From Acytostelium subglobosum LB1 (lineage: Eukaryota > Evosea > Eumycetozoa > Acytosteliales > Acytosteliaceae): a DNA stretch of 64,000 nucleotides. The position numbers and the translations under genes are program-made. Location of the stretch: the NCBI RefSeq assembly GCF_000787575.1, contig NW_012236509.1, positions 413,769 to 477,768 on the forward strand. Reading direction: 5' to 3'. The notes below the pieces were generated by a model, which was not told where the DNA came from, searched no databases, and worked only from the letters and a program-made list of their open reading frames with translations. Shown piece after piece: positions 40,135 to 52,700 of this stretch; position 1 is the first letter of the stretch; every line of letters starts with the position of its first letter.

Positions 40135-42702
40135 ATGAACACGTTCAGACCAAGACAACAAGGACGTGGAGGTGGAGGAGGTGGAGGTGGAGCTGGTGGA
40201 GCAAGAGGTGGTGGACCAGGCAAACAAGGTGGCGGTTGGAAACAGCAACAACAACAGAGTGGCTTGGATGGAGGACTACTCAAACTCGGTCCACAATACG
40301 ATGGCGATCTCGAGCTGTGCAAGAAGTTCTTAAGTGGATACCGCTATGGTGCACCAGACGAGTTAACCCCTGGCAAATACATGAAGATGATGGTGAGTAG
40401 TACTACTACATCATCTCACTCGCTCATTCATTCATTCATTCTCTCGCGCGCGCGAGATGGTAACACAGACGTCTAACTAACCAACCCACAAATCAACGAA
40501 TGATAATAGGATGAAATATGTTTGAGAACAAGAAGACAATATGAGATTGAGTTGGATGATGTGGCAAGATCAACAGACATTGAGAATGTGTTGGACTTCA
40601 TTATGAGGATCGAGAGCAATACATTGAGTTACATTAGATTGTTCACTGCGGCATTGGAGAGTTTGATGCCCGAGCGCAATGTGGACTTTGACTCTATTCA
40701 ATCAGACGTCGGCAATTCCAGTGATGCAGTGATCGATCTGTTGATGGCCGAGAGGAATCAGAGACAGCAACAACAACAGCAACAGCAACAGGACCAGCAC
40801 AGACAGCTTAATCAGCAGTCACAACAGCAGCAGCAACAGGGCGGCGGGGCAAAGAAGAATGACAACAGTGCTCTGCCCGCCGAGCTGCTGCGCCGCTTCG
40901 AGCTGCTCATCATCCCGCGTCGACTGACACGCAATGCGCCAATCAAGATTCGAGAGATCAGAAGCGAGCACATTGGACGACTGGTGTCCCTCGAGGGCAT
41001 CGTCACAAGAGTCACTGATGTCAAGCCCATGGTGACAGTGGCCGCCTACACATGCGACAACTGCGGCGCTGAGATGTTCCAGGAGGTGTTGGCACGCGAG
41101 TTCATGCCAATGATCTCTTGTCGCAGCCAGCAATGCGCGGAGAGCGGACAGGTCGGCAGTCTTACGCTGCAGAGTCGTGGCTCCAAGTTCATCAAGTTCC
41201 AGGAGCTCAAGATCCAGGAGAAGTCAGACAATGTGCCCATTGGTCACACACCACGCACCATCAAGGTGTTTGCTCGTGGCGAGTTGACGCGCCAGGTGTC
41301 ACCCGGCGACATGATCACCCTACACGGCATCTTCCTGCCCACGCCATACTCTGGCCACAAGGCCATCCGTGCCGGCCTGCTGGCCGACACCTATGTCGAG
41401 GCAATGCGTATCGTTCAACACAAGAAAACGTACGAGCAGTACGTAATGACAGAGACGATGGAGGAGCAGCTCAACGCCGCGACAGCCGATGGCACCATCA
41501 ACATCTACGAGCAAGTGGCCAAGTCGATCGCACCTGAGATCTACGGCCACCTCGACGTCAAGAAATCGCTCCTGCTACAGATGATTGGCGCGCCCGCCAA
41601 GCGCATGGCGGACGGCATGAACATCCGTGGTGACATCAATATATGTCTGATGGGCGATCCAGGAGTGGCCAAGAGTCAGTTGCTCAAACACATCTCCAAG
41701 ATTGCGCCGCGTGGTATCTACACATCTGGCAAAGGATCCAGTGGTGTCGGTCTGACAGCCGCCGTCATCAAGGACTCAGTCACTGGCGACTACGTGCTGG
41801 AGGGAGGCTCGCTCGTCCTGGCCGACATGGGCATCTGCTGCATTGATGAGTTTGACAAGATGGAGGACGCAGATCGTACGGCCATCCATGAGGTCATGGA
41901 GCAGCAGACCATCTCCATTGCCAAGGCTGGCATCACCACAACGCTCAACGCACGCACATCCGTGCTGGCTGCGGCCAACCCCGCATTTGGTCGCTACAAC
42001 TTCAAGAAGAAGCCCGACGAGAACTTCAATCTGCCACCCTCACTGCTGTCCAGATTTGACATCCTATACCTCATAGTGGATCGCCCCGATCTGGAGAAGG
42101 ATCGGCTGCTCTCCGAGCACGTCACCTACGTGCATCAGAACAGCAAGCCGCCCGAGCTCAGCTTCCAGCCATACGACGCCGAGTTTATTCGTTGCTTTGT
42201 GAGCCGCGCGCGTAGACATCAACCCTTCGTACCAAAGGCCCTGACAGAATTCATCGTGAACCACTACGTCACAATGAGGAAACAAGAGGGAGAGACCAAA
42301 GACCCATTCACATACACTACCGCGCGTACCCTGCTGGGTATCTTGCGTCTGGCGCAGGCACATGCACGCTGTCAACTTCGCGACCAGGTTGAGGGCGCCG
42401 ACGTCGATGAAGCCATGCGCCTGATGTACGAGTCCAAGGCATCGATCCGGATTGATCGCGAGAAGCGCAAGCAAGTCGACCCGATCACCGCCATCTACGC
42501 CCTGATACGAGACCACTGCTCGCGTAACTCAACCAACATGGTCAAGTATGCCGACATTCTGCCCAGGGTGCTGACGGCCGGCTTCAACCAGTTGCAGCTC
42601 AACGACTGTCTGGACGAGTACAAGGATATGAGCATTCTGATGGTTGATGACCCTAGGACCGTCATCAGGATCGTCGGTGGTCATACAGGCGCAAGATCAT
42701 AA
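40135..42702 (+). CDS. mcm7: MCM7 replicative helicase subunit
   Basis: Two exons, 40135-40392 and 40510-42702, phase-0 intron GTGAGT...TAG. Protein 816 aa. A Gly-rich start (MNTFRPRQQGRGGGGG) precedes ELCKKFLSGYRYG and RTRRQYEIELDDVARS, which match the MCM7 N-terminus. A Gln-rich insert (about 218-245) is lineage-specific. Then VREIR-type IKIREIRSEHIGRLVSLEG, zinc finger CDNCGAEMFQ ... CRSQQC, Walker A GDPGVAKSQLL, Walker B IDEFDKM, arginine finger LLSRFD, and the MCM7-like SIAPEIYGHLDVKKSLLL and CCIDEFDKMEDADRTAIHEV. It is one of six subunits of the MCM2-7 ring that unwinds origins. The C-terminal winged-helix part is present. AATAAA lies at 42742-42747. Confidence 0.95.
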
Positions 42703-43018
42703 GAACATATATTCCAAATGGATATAATGTAATGAATTGGAAATAAACTCTGCAAAGCTCGAGCAGTTGTATTGTATGATTGGAGTAGGAGTGTGATCGA
42801 CTTGATTGAATGACTATGAGTATGACATGTCATGATGATGATCGATCAATGTCCATTGCCAGTCCACATGTCCAGATCTTTCTTGATTATCTTGTCCACC
42901 GTGTTGCCAGTCCTCACGTCGACACGAGGACAATGGACGGACCATGTGCATGGAGCTGAGATCCATCCACCTATCCACTCTTGTTGGAATAATCGCGTAT
43001 ATGTGATCGCGAGCTCGC
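42703..43018. other. Spacer between convergent genes
   Basis: 3' ends of mcm7 and the unknown gene meet here. Nothing else seen. Confidence 0.6.
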
Positions 43019-43704
43019 TTAGGAGTCGTCCTCTTCTTGGTCCATTGGATCATCGAATCGCACAGTGAGTATCGTGTAGATGTTGTCGGCCCAGCGGAAG
43101 AGTGCAGTGGCAGCGTCGCCAAACTTTGCCACCTCCTCCTCTGTGAACTCCTTATGTAGTGTATCCTCGTACGATGTGAAGTAGCTACCCAACAACTCAT
43201 AAGCATGGTGGCTCACCCTGCTTGTATCAAATGATTGAATCGCCTCCACCAGTGCCTGTCCCGATGAGCAACCTTGTTGTCTCGCTTCCTAAGGTTAAGT
43301 TGGTTGGTTCATGTTAGCGAATGAACAATGAATGAATGAATGAACGGGATACATACACGATAGCTGCAGAGATCCTCCTTGAGCATTAGGTTGATAACGA
43401 CGACGAGACTGCAGAGTGGAGCGATGTTGAGTTGGTCTTTGTCATCACCGTGTCTAAGTAGTTCGTCAACCTTTGAGACGTTCTGTGTGAGCAGGGGTAC
43501 CAATGTATCGACTTCATCTCTTGCCATTGTAACAATCCTGAGTTCAGCATCCTCGAATGCCTTTTGTCTCATAGCTTGAAATTCTTCATTTGTCATCTGT
43601 CTACCTATAAGTTCAGGTTCATCGCCATCCTGTCCATTGACATGTCCATTGCCATGGCCATTACCAGTGCCATTGCCATTATTATTGCTATTACTTTGTG
43701 CCAT
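43019..43704 (-). CDS. Unknown conserved-looking helical protein (205 aa)
   Basis: Two exons, 43357-43704 and 43019-43288, phase-0 intron with CATT repeats. It has an Asn/Gly/His-rich start (MAQSNSNNNGNGTGNGHGNG), then a helical domain: MTNEEFQAMRQKAFEDAELR, DEVDTLVPLLTQNVSKVDEL, SLVVVINLMLKEDLCSYR, GQALVEAIQSFDTSRVSHHA and EVAKFGDAATALFRWADNIY, with an acidic tail. No membrane span or catalytic motif. I do not recognise it. It could be a small adaptor or complex subunit. Confidence 0.7.
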
Positions 43705-43964
43705 TTTATTTATCTCAAGTTATCTCTTTGCTGTTGTGTGAATGAGATGACATAAACCAAAAGACGAGTTATTCGTTATTTTTCGGTTTAAGATGAACTT
43801 GATTGCTGCTAAGGTTAGCTTGGGTTCTGCAGGGTTCAACGGGTGTTGTGGGTGGATTCTTCAAATATTTGTTTTGGAATCCAAGGTCCGACCCGTGATG
43901 ACCCTTTGCAACCTCCAACATAGTAATAGCGACCAATTAATACATATATATAATACAACATCTG

Positions 43965-44895
43965 ATGTCTGAGGAGCTAACCCAGTTAATAGTCACCAGA
44001 GTTAAGCAAGCAGGTGTCAAATGCTTCTTCTGCGGTACTGAGTTGGATATCTGGGTCTTGGGCAAACACCTGCCCGTGTGCGCCAAACTGTGTTACAATA
44101 TCATCATTGATATGTTCCAGACTAAAGAATCACAGGAGGAGACTCACACGTTGAGGCTGCGTATAGAGGAGTTAGAGGGAATCATCAAGTCATTATCGCA
44201 ACAACAACAACAACAAACAAAAAAAAAAAAAAAAAAAAAAAAAAAACAACAGCCACAACCAACATCGTTGTCATCAACACTCACGCTTCAGCAAATGAAG
44301 ACGCCAACCAAACAAGGTGCGGCAGAGAACAATAGAGAGCTGATGAATATCACACATACCAAGAAGTTGATGGATGGAGAGACTAGCAAACAAACCAAGT
44401 GCTTCCTGCATTCCAACGTTCGAGACCCAACCAATCCCAACCGGATTATAGTAGAGGCGACTTGCAATTCACCAGAGAACAAGATCGAGAAGAAGATCAT
44501 TGTCTACTATGGCGACCAAAAAATGATGATGTGCAGTGTTGGACATATTACAAACCATACCAGGTCAATGCCCTATTTGAAGCTTGCTGTACCTGCGATT
44601 GGAGAACACGATCCAGAGAAGCCTATCATTGGAGATTCTGTCCAACATTGCCAGAACTGTTCAAAGGGTTGTTCTCGCATCTTGAAGTGTTGCCATCCAG
44701 ACAGCACGTTTGGCGTCTTTGTATACTTCTGTCGATGGAACTGCCTTGTCGAGTATCTAACCAACAAACGAGAGAAATGGACTCAATGGTGCGAAGCGAA
44801 CACCGGTATCTCCAGCAGGGCAACGATAGATATCGACGATAATGCGATGTCAACAACTACATCACCACCCATCCCAGCACCCAGCCCAGCAGCAC
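43965..44895 (+). CDS. Transposon protein, N-terminal part up to the scaffold gap
   Basis: Open from MSEELTQLIVTRVKQAG to the gap. It has a CCHC-like finger (CFFCGTELDIWVLGKHLPVC), a coiled coil, a Q run and a Lys run coded by 28 consecutive A (44219-44246), then a second Cys-rich domain (CQNCSKGCSRILKCCHP ... FCRWNC). It is probably the DNA-binding half of the same transposase as 44996-45591. The two frames on either side of the gap cannot be linked because the gap length is arbitrary. It could instead be a separate second protein of the element, as many Harbingers have. Confidence 0.6.
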
Positions 44896-44995
44896 NNNNN
44901 NNNNNNNNNNNNNNNNNNNNNNNNNNNNNNNNNNNNNNNNNNNNNNNNNNNNNNNNNNNNNNNNNNNNNNNNNNNNNNNNNNNNNNNNNNNNNNN
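44896..44995. other. Assembly gap (100 N)
   Basis: Run of exactly 100 N, the usual placeholder for an unknown-length gap. It lies inside the transposon. Confidence 0.99.
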
Positions 44996-45591
44996 CTTTG
45001 GCAGTGTTGGTCATTTGCGATATACGTGGCAAGATCGTGTATGTAGGTAAGACAGAGAAAAAAGAACAACCTGACGTCTCGCTCTACAAGGATACTGCAC
45101 CTAGACTACAGGCTCTGTTCGATGAAGATATTGTCATTCTCGGTGACAAAGGATTCAAAGGAGGTCAGAAGTACTACACCAACACCATCACCCCCAAGAT
45201 CAAGTCGGCTTCATTGATCGATCATATGGAGTACACAGACAAGATGATCAGAAAACGCACGCTCGATGAGCATCGCCTGCGTCAAGGAAAGGAGGCGACC
45301 AAGGTATCTAAGAAGTTGAAGGCATTGGAAGCCAAGGTCACCAAAGAAGGATTCGATGCCGAGCGTATCCTGAGAGAGAAAGATGAGAGCAATCGAATCA
45401 AGAAGGTGAGGATCATCATTGAGAATGTCTTTGGAGAGATGAAGAAATGGAACATATTGTCAGACACAATCAGATCACTTGGCGACCTTTCTGACAACAT
45501 TCAACGACACAACGCACTCTGGACAATTATCGCATATTTGACCAATATGTTCCACTCCTTTGGACGAGACGACGATTTCTTTAAGGTCTAA
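44996..45591 (+). CDS. DDE_Tnp_4-type transposase, C-terminal part
   Basis: Open from the gap to the stop at 45591. It begins LAVLVICDIRGKIVYVGKTE, then DVSLYKDTA, VILGDKGFKGGQKYY (second catalytic Asp), and IKKVRIIIENVFGEMKKWNIL with the catalytic Glu. This spacing fits PIF/Harbinger or related IS5-like DDE nucleases. The first Asp and start lie in or before the gap. Downstream, ACAACA runs lie at 45600-45642. Confidence 0.75.
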
Positions 45592-45807
45592 TTTATCATA
45601 CAACAACAACAACAACCACAACAACAACTACAACAACAACAATAAAAATATAAATATTTAATTAACATCAGATAAGGTTTGAAAGGGTTCCCCTTGCTGT
45701 TCCAAGGGTTGTCCAGGGTCGAACCAGCTCGAACCCAAGGATTGAGACCGCTGAAAAATGAATTCTCTGCGTAACCTTGACTATCCCCTGCAGAACCTTA
45801 GCAGCAA

Positions 45808-46756
45808 CCAACTAGATCTTGTTCATTCATGTTCCACACTTCATCATCTTATTACAAATAATCTATCAACCAACATATATATACTCAATATCATGAGTAA
45901 ACTCAAGATTGGAGGATCATTGGCATCTAAAGGAGGGTCAAAAGGGTGTTGATCACCTGACTTGATCATCCTTGTCATAACATTCATTTATAGAGTTTGC
46001 ACCACCTACTGAATTAGATCACAACATGCCTTTACATCTTCATAGAAGTATGTAATACATACCATACAACACAATCAATTGTGGTACACAAGATCTATGT
46101 AAGTGATTGATTAATCAATCAAGCTGGAGTGCAATGAGAAAGTGGGTGTTTGATTGATCAGTGGTTTGTGTGAGTGTGCTTAGGCAGGCACACGGCCTAG
46201 GGTGGAGAGAGAGAGAGTGAGGGATTTAAAAGTGAGTGAGTGCTTGACTTGACTTATTAACACTAATTCATCATAATTGATCAGCTTATTATTGGTAGTT
46301 CCAGGCCCTTTAGGTACATTCTTACCCCTTTGAAACAAACATTGCCAATGTTACCATCTTGAGTTTGTGTTGTGATGTTTACATTCAACCAACAAACACA
46401 ATGGATTTCTCACAGTTCCAGATCAAAGGGCCACTTTACACACTCTGTTTAATGAAGTATGGTATTGAGTCAGTCAGTCAGGTGTTCATCATCCATCCAA
46501 CCATCTTACCAATCATACTCACTCACTAACGCACTCACTTACACTTACATCATCTCAAAAAGGCGGAGTTTAGATGTGTTGAATGTAGAGAGTCCCTATC
46601 CCTCCTCCCTCCATCCCCTCCCACTCACTCCCTTCCTCTACAACAGGGACTCTTTTCAATCAAACATACCTTGAACAGTCGCTTTAATATAAAGGTTGAG
46701 CAACTCATGAGTGCGTGAATCAATCTTTCATTAGTTCTAAAGTATCCAAACACAGA
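45808..46756. other. Intergenic region upstream of the colossin-like gene
   Basis: A 19-codon Gly/Ser/Lys frame at 45893-45952 (starts MSKLKIGGSL) is too short to claim. GAGA tract at 46206-46217. TATAAA at 46688-46693, 64 bp before the colossin-like ATG, is the likely TATA box. Otherwise no gene seen. Confidence 0.5.
46688..46693 (+). promoter_or_regulatory. Probable TATA box of the colossin-like gene
   Basis: TATAAA 64 bp upstream of the start codon at 46757, in a T-rich context. Confidence 0.45.
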
Positions 46757-49700
46757 ATGAAGAATATAGCCATATTACTAATATTGTTATTAGGTCTTTG
46801 TTGCTGTCTTGTCGTCTCTGGTATGTACATTACATTCAATCAGTATATGGAACAATGTGGACAAATTTTACGCATATTGATTGGTTACCACTGATCAATC
46901 AATCAATTTGTTCCATATTATTACTGCATGTTGGTGATGATCACTAACTAATCAATCAAAAAACAAAACTGTACAGAGCGTTGCGGTCAAGTTAATTGCC
47001 AAGCTGATCAGGTATGCTGTGGTCAAGAACTTGGACTGCCACCTCGTTGCTTCGATAAGTGCAGGTTCAGGAATTGCCCATCTGACACAGTATGCCGCGT
47101 GACGAATGGACAAGCACAATGCTATCCAATATCGACCGCCTCGACCACGGTCACAACAACAGCCACAACCACCAATCACCAGAGCAGTACGGTTGCCACG
47201 ACCACCGTGAGCACCACTGCCGTCTCGTCAACAGTCGCCTCGACAACTGCGTCCACCCAATCCACTGTTGCGAGCACAATTGCCACTACGACAGCCACTG
47301 CCACGGCAACTGCCACGGCTACTGGTCCAGTGACATCCACGACCGTGACAACGACTGTATCCACTCAGTCCACATCGGCCAGCACATTTGCCAGTACTAC
47401 GGCACAAGTCTCTGCATCGTCCACCGTTGCGACTACAACCATCTCAACACAGTCCACAACTGCCAGCACTGTCGCCAGTACGTCTATGACCACTGCCACT
47501 GCAACCACTACAGCAACGATGACAGTGTCCACGCAGTCCACAACTGCCAGCACTACAGTGTCGACAACTGGAAGGCCAACATCTACCACTGTCTCCACGA
47601 CCGTGACAACAACGGCATCAACCACTGGCGCAGGATCAACAATCACTCAAACAACCTCGGCAACGACCACCATCACTACCACTGCGACTGGAACTGCCAG
47701 CACAACTGTTTCAACCACAGTGTCAACTCAATCAACCGTTGCCAGCACCACTGTTTCCACCTCGGCAACTGGTCCAGTGACGACTGCTTCGTCCACATCA
47801 GCCACGACAACAGTGTCAACTCAATCGACAGTTGCCAGCACAACAGTGACTACAACTGCCACACCAACATCGACAACATTCTCAACCACAGTAACTACAA
47901 CAGCATCCACTACGGGTGGAGCATCAACTATCACTCAGACAACATCGGCTACAACGACAATCACTACCACTGCTACAGGTACTGCCACTGCCACGGCCAC
48001 TGCTACTGGTCCAGTGACATCCACAACCGTTGCGACAACAGTGTCCACTCAATCAACCACCGCCAGCACTGTTGCCAGTACCGTTGCTCAGGTTACTGCT
48101 ACATCGACTGTTGCCACGACCACAGTGTCCACTCAGTCCACGACTGCCAGCACCACAGTGTCAACCTCTGCATCTGGTCCAGTGACGTCAACATCTGCAA
48201 CTACCACAGCCTCAACTCAGTCCACTGTCGCCAGCACGACTGTTACCACTACAGCCAGGCCAACCTCGACAACAGTAACTACGACAGTTTCAACAACTGC
48301 AACAACCACTGGAGCTGGATCGACAATCACTCAAACAACGTCAGCCACGACCACTATCACTACCACTGCCTCTACAGGTCCGGTGACGTCCACGACAGTC
48401 ACAACTACAGTGTCCACTCAATCGACAACAGCTAGCACTGTTGCCAGCACAGTTGCCTCGACCATTGCCACTGGTCCAATCACATCCACAGTCGCCACCA
48501 CCACAGTGTCCACTCAGTCGACCACCGCCAGCACTGTCGCATCGACCACCAGCAGACCAACATCGACTGTTGCCACAACAACTGTCTCGACCCAGTCCAC
48601 AACTGCCAGCACCACAGTGTCAACATCGGTATCTGGTCCAGTGACATCCACTTCTGCAACCACGACTGTGTCCACTCAGTCCACTGTTGCTAGCACAACT
48701 GCGACCACTACTGGCAGGCCAACTTCCACCACTGCCACGACCACGGTGTCAACCACCGCGTCAACCACTGGAGGAGCGTCAACGATCACTCAAACGACAT
48801 CTGCTACAACAACAATCACAACAACCGCCACTGGTACTGCAACTGCAACCAGCCCTGTTACAACAACAGTGTCCACTCAGTCAACAGTTGCCTCGACAAC
48901 TGCACAGGTCTCGGCATCGTCCACTTCGGCCACAACCACAGTGTCCACTCAGTCCACAACAGCCAGCACGACTGTGACCACTACTGCCAGACCAACCTCA
49001 ACAACTGTGACAACTACTGTTTCGACTACTGCAACAACCACTGGTGCAGGATCAACAATCACACAAACAACATCGGCTACAACAACGATCACTACCACAG
49101 CCACGGGCACTGCAACCACCACCGTGTCAACAACAGTATCCACTCAATCAACTGTTGCCAGCACAGTTGCCTCGACCACTGCTACTGGTACTGCTTCTGC
49201 CACTGGACCCATCACTGTCGCCACCACCACTGTATCCACTCAGTCGACCACCGCCAGCACTGTCGCATCGACCACTAACAGACCAACATCGACTGTTGCC
49301 ACAACGACTGTCTCAACCCAGTCCACAGTTGCCAGCACCACCTTGTCTACAGGTCCAGTTACCTCAGCAACAGCTACAACTACCGTGTCCACCCAGTCCA
49401 CTGTTGCTAGCACAACTGTTACTACCTCTGCAACTCCAACTTCAACATCTGTGTCTACAACAGTTACCACCACGGCCTCAACAACTGGAGCTGGATCAAC
49501 GATCACACAGACAACATCAGTAACGACCACCATCACAACCACTGCTACTGCTACTGGTCCAGTGACATCCACAACAGTGACAACTACTGTCTCTACTCAA
49601 TCGACCTCTGCCAGCACAGTCGCGAGTACCATTGCCCAGGTAACAGCTACAACATCGGCCACAACTACAGTGTCGACGCAGTCAACCTCAGCCAGCACAA

Positions 49701-52700
49701 CAGTGACCACCACCGCCAGACCCACATCTACCACTGCCTCGACAACTGTGTCGACTACCGCCACAACAACTGGTGCTGGATCAACGATCACTCAGACAAC
49801 ATCGGCCACGACCACCATCACCACCACTGCTACCGGCACTGCAACTACCACCGTGTCCACAACAGTATCAACTCAATCAACTGTTGCCAGCACAATTGCC
49901 TCGACCACTGCCACTGGTACTGCCTCTGCAACTGGTCCAATCACTTCCACAGTTGCCACCACCACCGTGTCCACTCAGTCGACAACAGTCAGCACAGTTG
50001 CCTCAACGACAAACAGACCAACATCGACCGTTGCCACAACAACTGTGTCCACCCAGTCAACTGTTGCGAGCACTACCGCGTCAACCTCGGCCACTGGTCC
50101 ATTGACGTCAACATCGGCTACCACCACTGTGTCCACTCAGTCGACCTCAGCCAGCACAACTGTTACCACCACCGCCAGACCAACGTCAACCACTGCCTCG
50201 ACAACATACACAACTACCGTGTCAACAACTGGTGCTGGATCGACGATCACTCAGACAACCTCGGCCACAACGACAATCACAACGACTGCTACAGGTACTG
50301 CCACAAGCCCTGTGACCTCGACAGTTGCAACAACAACCGTTTCAACTCAGTCCACAGTTGCCAGCACCACTGTGTCAACGACTGCTTCAGGTCAAGTGAC
50401 CTCCACATCAGCCACAACCACAGTGTCCACCCAGTCGACCTCAGCCAGCACAACAGTGAGCACAACCGCCAGACCAACATCAACGACAGCCTCGACAACT
50501 GTGACCACCACTGCAACGACAACTGGTGCAGGATCAACGATCACTCAAACTACGTCGGCCACGACCACCATCACAACAACTGCAACAGGCACCGCGACGG
50601 CAACTGGTCCAGTGACATCCACAACAGTGACAACAACGGTCTCCACTCAATCAACCACTGCCAGTACTGTTGCGAGTACAGTTGCCCAGGTAACAGCTAC
50701 AACATCGGCCACAACTACAGTGTCCACTCAGTCGACTGTCGCCAGCACCACTGTGACCACCTCCAGACCAACGTCAACCACTGCCTCGACAACAGTGACG
50801 ACTACCGCCACAACAACTGGAGCGGGATCAACAATCACTCAGACCACATCGGCCACGACCACCATCACCACCACTGCCACTGGCATTACCACAGTGACAA
50901 CGACGGTATCAACTCAATCAACTGTTGCCAGCACTGTTGCTTCGACCACTGCCACTGGTACTGCCTCTGCAACTGGTCCAATCACTTCGACCGTGGCTAC
51001 TACTACTGTGTCCACTCAGTCGACCACAGCCAGCACAGTTGCCTCGACCACTAACAGACCAACATCGACCGTTGCCACAACAACTGTGTCCACTCAATCT
51101 ACCACAGCCAGCACTACCGCATCAACCTCGGCCACTGGTCCATTGACATCAACATCGGCCACCACCACAGTGTCTACTCAGTCCACTGTTGCCAGCACAA
51201 CTGTTACCACCACAGCCAGGCCCACGTCAACTACAGCATCGACGACATACACAACCACCGTGTCAACAACTGGTGCAGGATCAACGATCACACAGACAAC
51301 ATCGGCCACAACGACTATCACTACCACTGCTACAGGTACTGCCACAAGCCCTGTGACCTCGACTGTTGCAACAACAACAGTGTCCACTCAGTCCACAGTT
51401 GCCAGCACCACAGTGTCAACGACTGCCTCAGGTCAGGTGACTTCAACATCAGCCACAACCACAGTGTCCACTCAGTCGACCTCAGCCAGCACAACAGTGA
51501 CCACAACCGCCAGACCAACATCAACAACAGCCTCGACTACTGTGACCACCACTGCAACGACAACTGGTTCAGCATCAACGATCACTCAGACAACATCGGC
51601 CACGACCACCATCACTACCACTGCAACAGGCACCGCAACTGCAACTGGTCCAGTGACATCCACAACAGTGACAACAACGGTCTCCACCCAATCAACCACT
51701 GCCAGCACTGTTGCCAGTACCATTGCTCAAGTAACAGCCACTACATCAGCTACAACAACAGTGTCCACTCAATCAACAGTTGCAAGCACCTCTGTTACCA
51801 CCACCGCCAGACCAACGTCCACAACAGCCTCGACAACATACACCACTACGGTATCAACCACTGGTGCTGGATCGACAATCACTCAGACAACATCGGCCAC
51901 TACCACCATCACTACAACTGCAACTGGCACTGCCACTACAATCGTGTCGACAACAGTATCCACTCAATCAACTGTTGCCAGCACTGTTGCCTCGACCACT
52001 GCCACTGGTACTGCCTCTGCAACTGGTCCAATCACTTCAACCGTAGCGACTACCACCGTGTCCACTCAGTCGACCACAGCCAGCACTGTTGCCTCAACGA
52101 CCAACAGACCAACTTCGACCGTTGCTACAACAACTGTGTCCACTCAATCTACGACAGCCAGCACCTCAGTGAGCACAACATCCAGACCCACATCAACGAC
52201 AGCCTCGACAACTGTGACCACCACTGCAACGACAACTGGTTCAGCATCAACGATCACTCAAACTACGTCGGCAACGACCACCATCACGACAACTGCCACA
52301 GGCACCGCAACGGCAACTGGTCCAGTGACATCCACAACAGTGACAACTACTGTCTCCACTCAATCAACCACTGCCAGTACTGTTGCTAGTACAATTGCCC
52401 AGGTAACAGCTACAACATCGGCCACAACAACAGTGTCCACTCAGTCAACTGTTGCAAGCACCACTGTGACCACCACCTCCAGACCAACGTCCACCACTGC
52501 CTCGACAACATACACAACTACCGTGTCAACAACTGGTGCAGGATCGACAATCACTCAGACCACATCGGCCACGACCACCATCACCACCACTGCCACTGGC
52601 TCTACCACAGTGACAACGACGGTATCAACTCAATCAACTGTTGCCAGCACTGTTGCCTCGACCACTGCCTCTGCTACAGGTCCAATCACGTCCACAGTTG

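Larger units (their letters stand above)
43803..45807 (+). mobile_element. PIF/Harbinger-like DNA transposon with terminal inverted repeats
   Basis: The left end TTGCTGCTAAGGTT (43803-43816) plus TTCTGCAGGG (43825-43834) is mirrored at the right end as CCCTGCAGAA then CCTTAGCAGCAA (45786-45807). The left arm has about ten extra bases between the two blocks. The bases just outside (ACTTGA / AGTTGG) are partly similar, so the repeats may extend a little further. No clear target duplication was found. The transposase gene lies inside, interrupted by a 100-N scaffold gap. Element size is about 2.0 kb plus or minus the gap. Confidence 0.7.

Noticed and set aside
45893-45952. 19-codon Gly/Ser/Lys mini-ORF (MSKLKIGGSL...)
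   Set aside because: Resembles small dictyostelid Gly/Ser-rich proteins, but it is too short and lacks supporting signals.
47092-48435. 447-codon His/Asn/Cys-rich open frame on the + strand
   Set aside because: Alternative frame of the colossin-like Thr/Ser repeat; simple codon-level repetition keeps it open and it has no plausible fold or start context.
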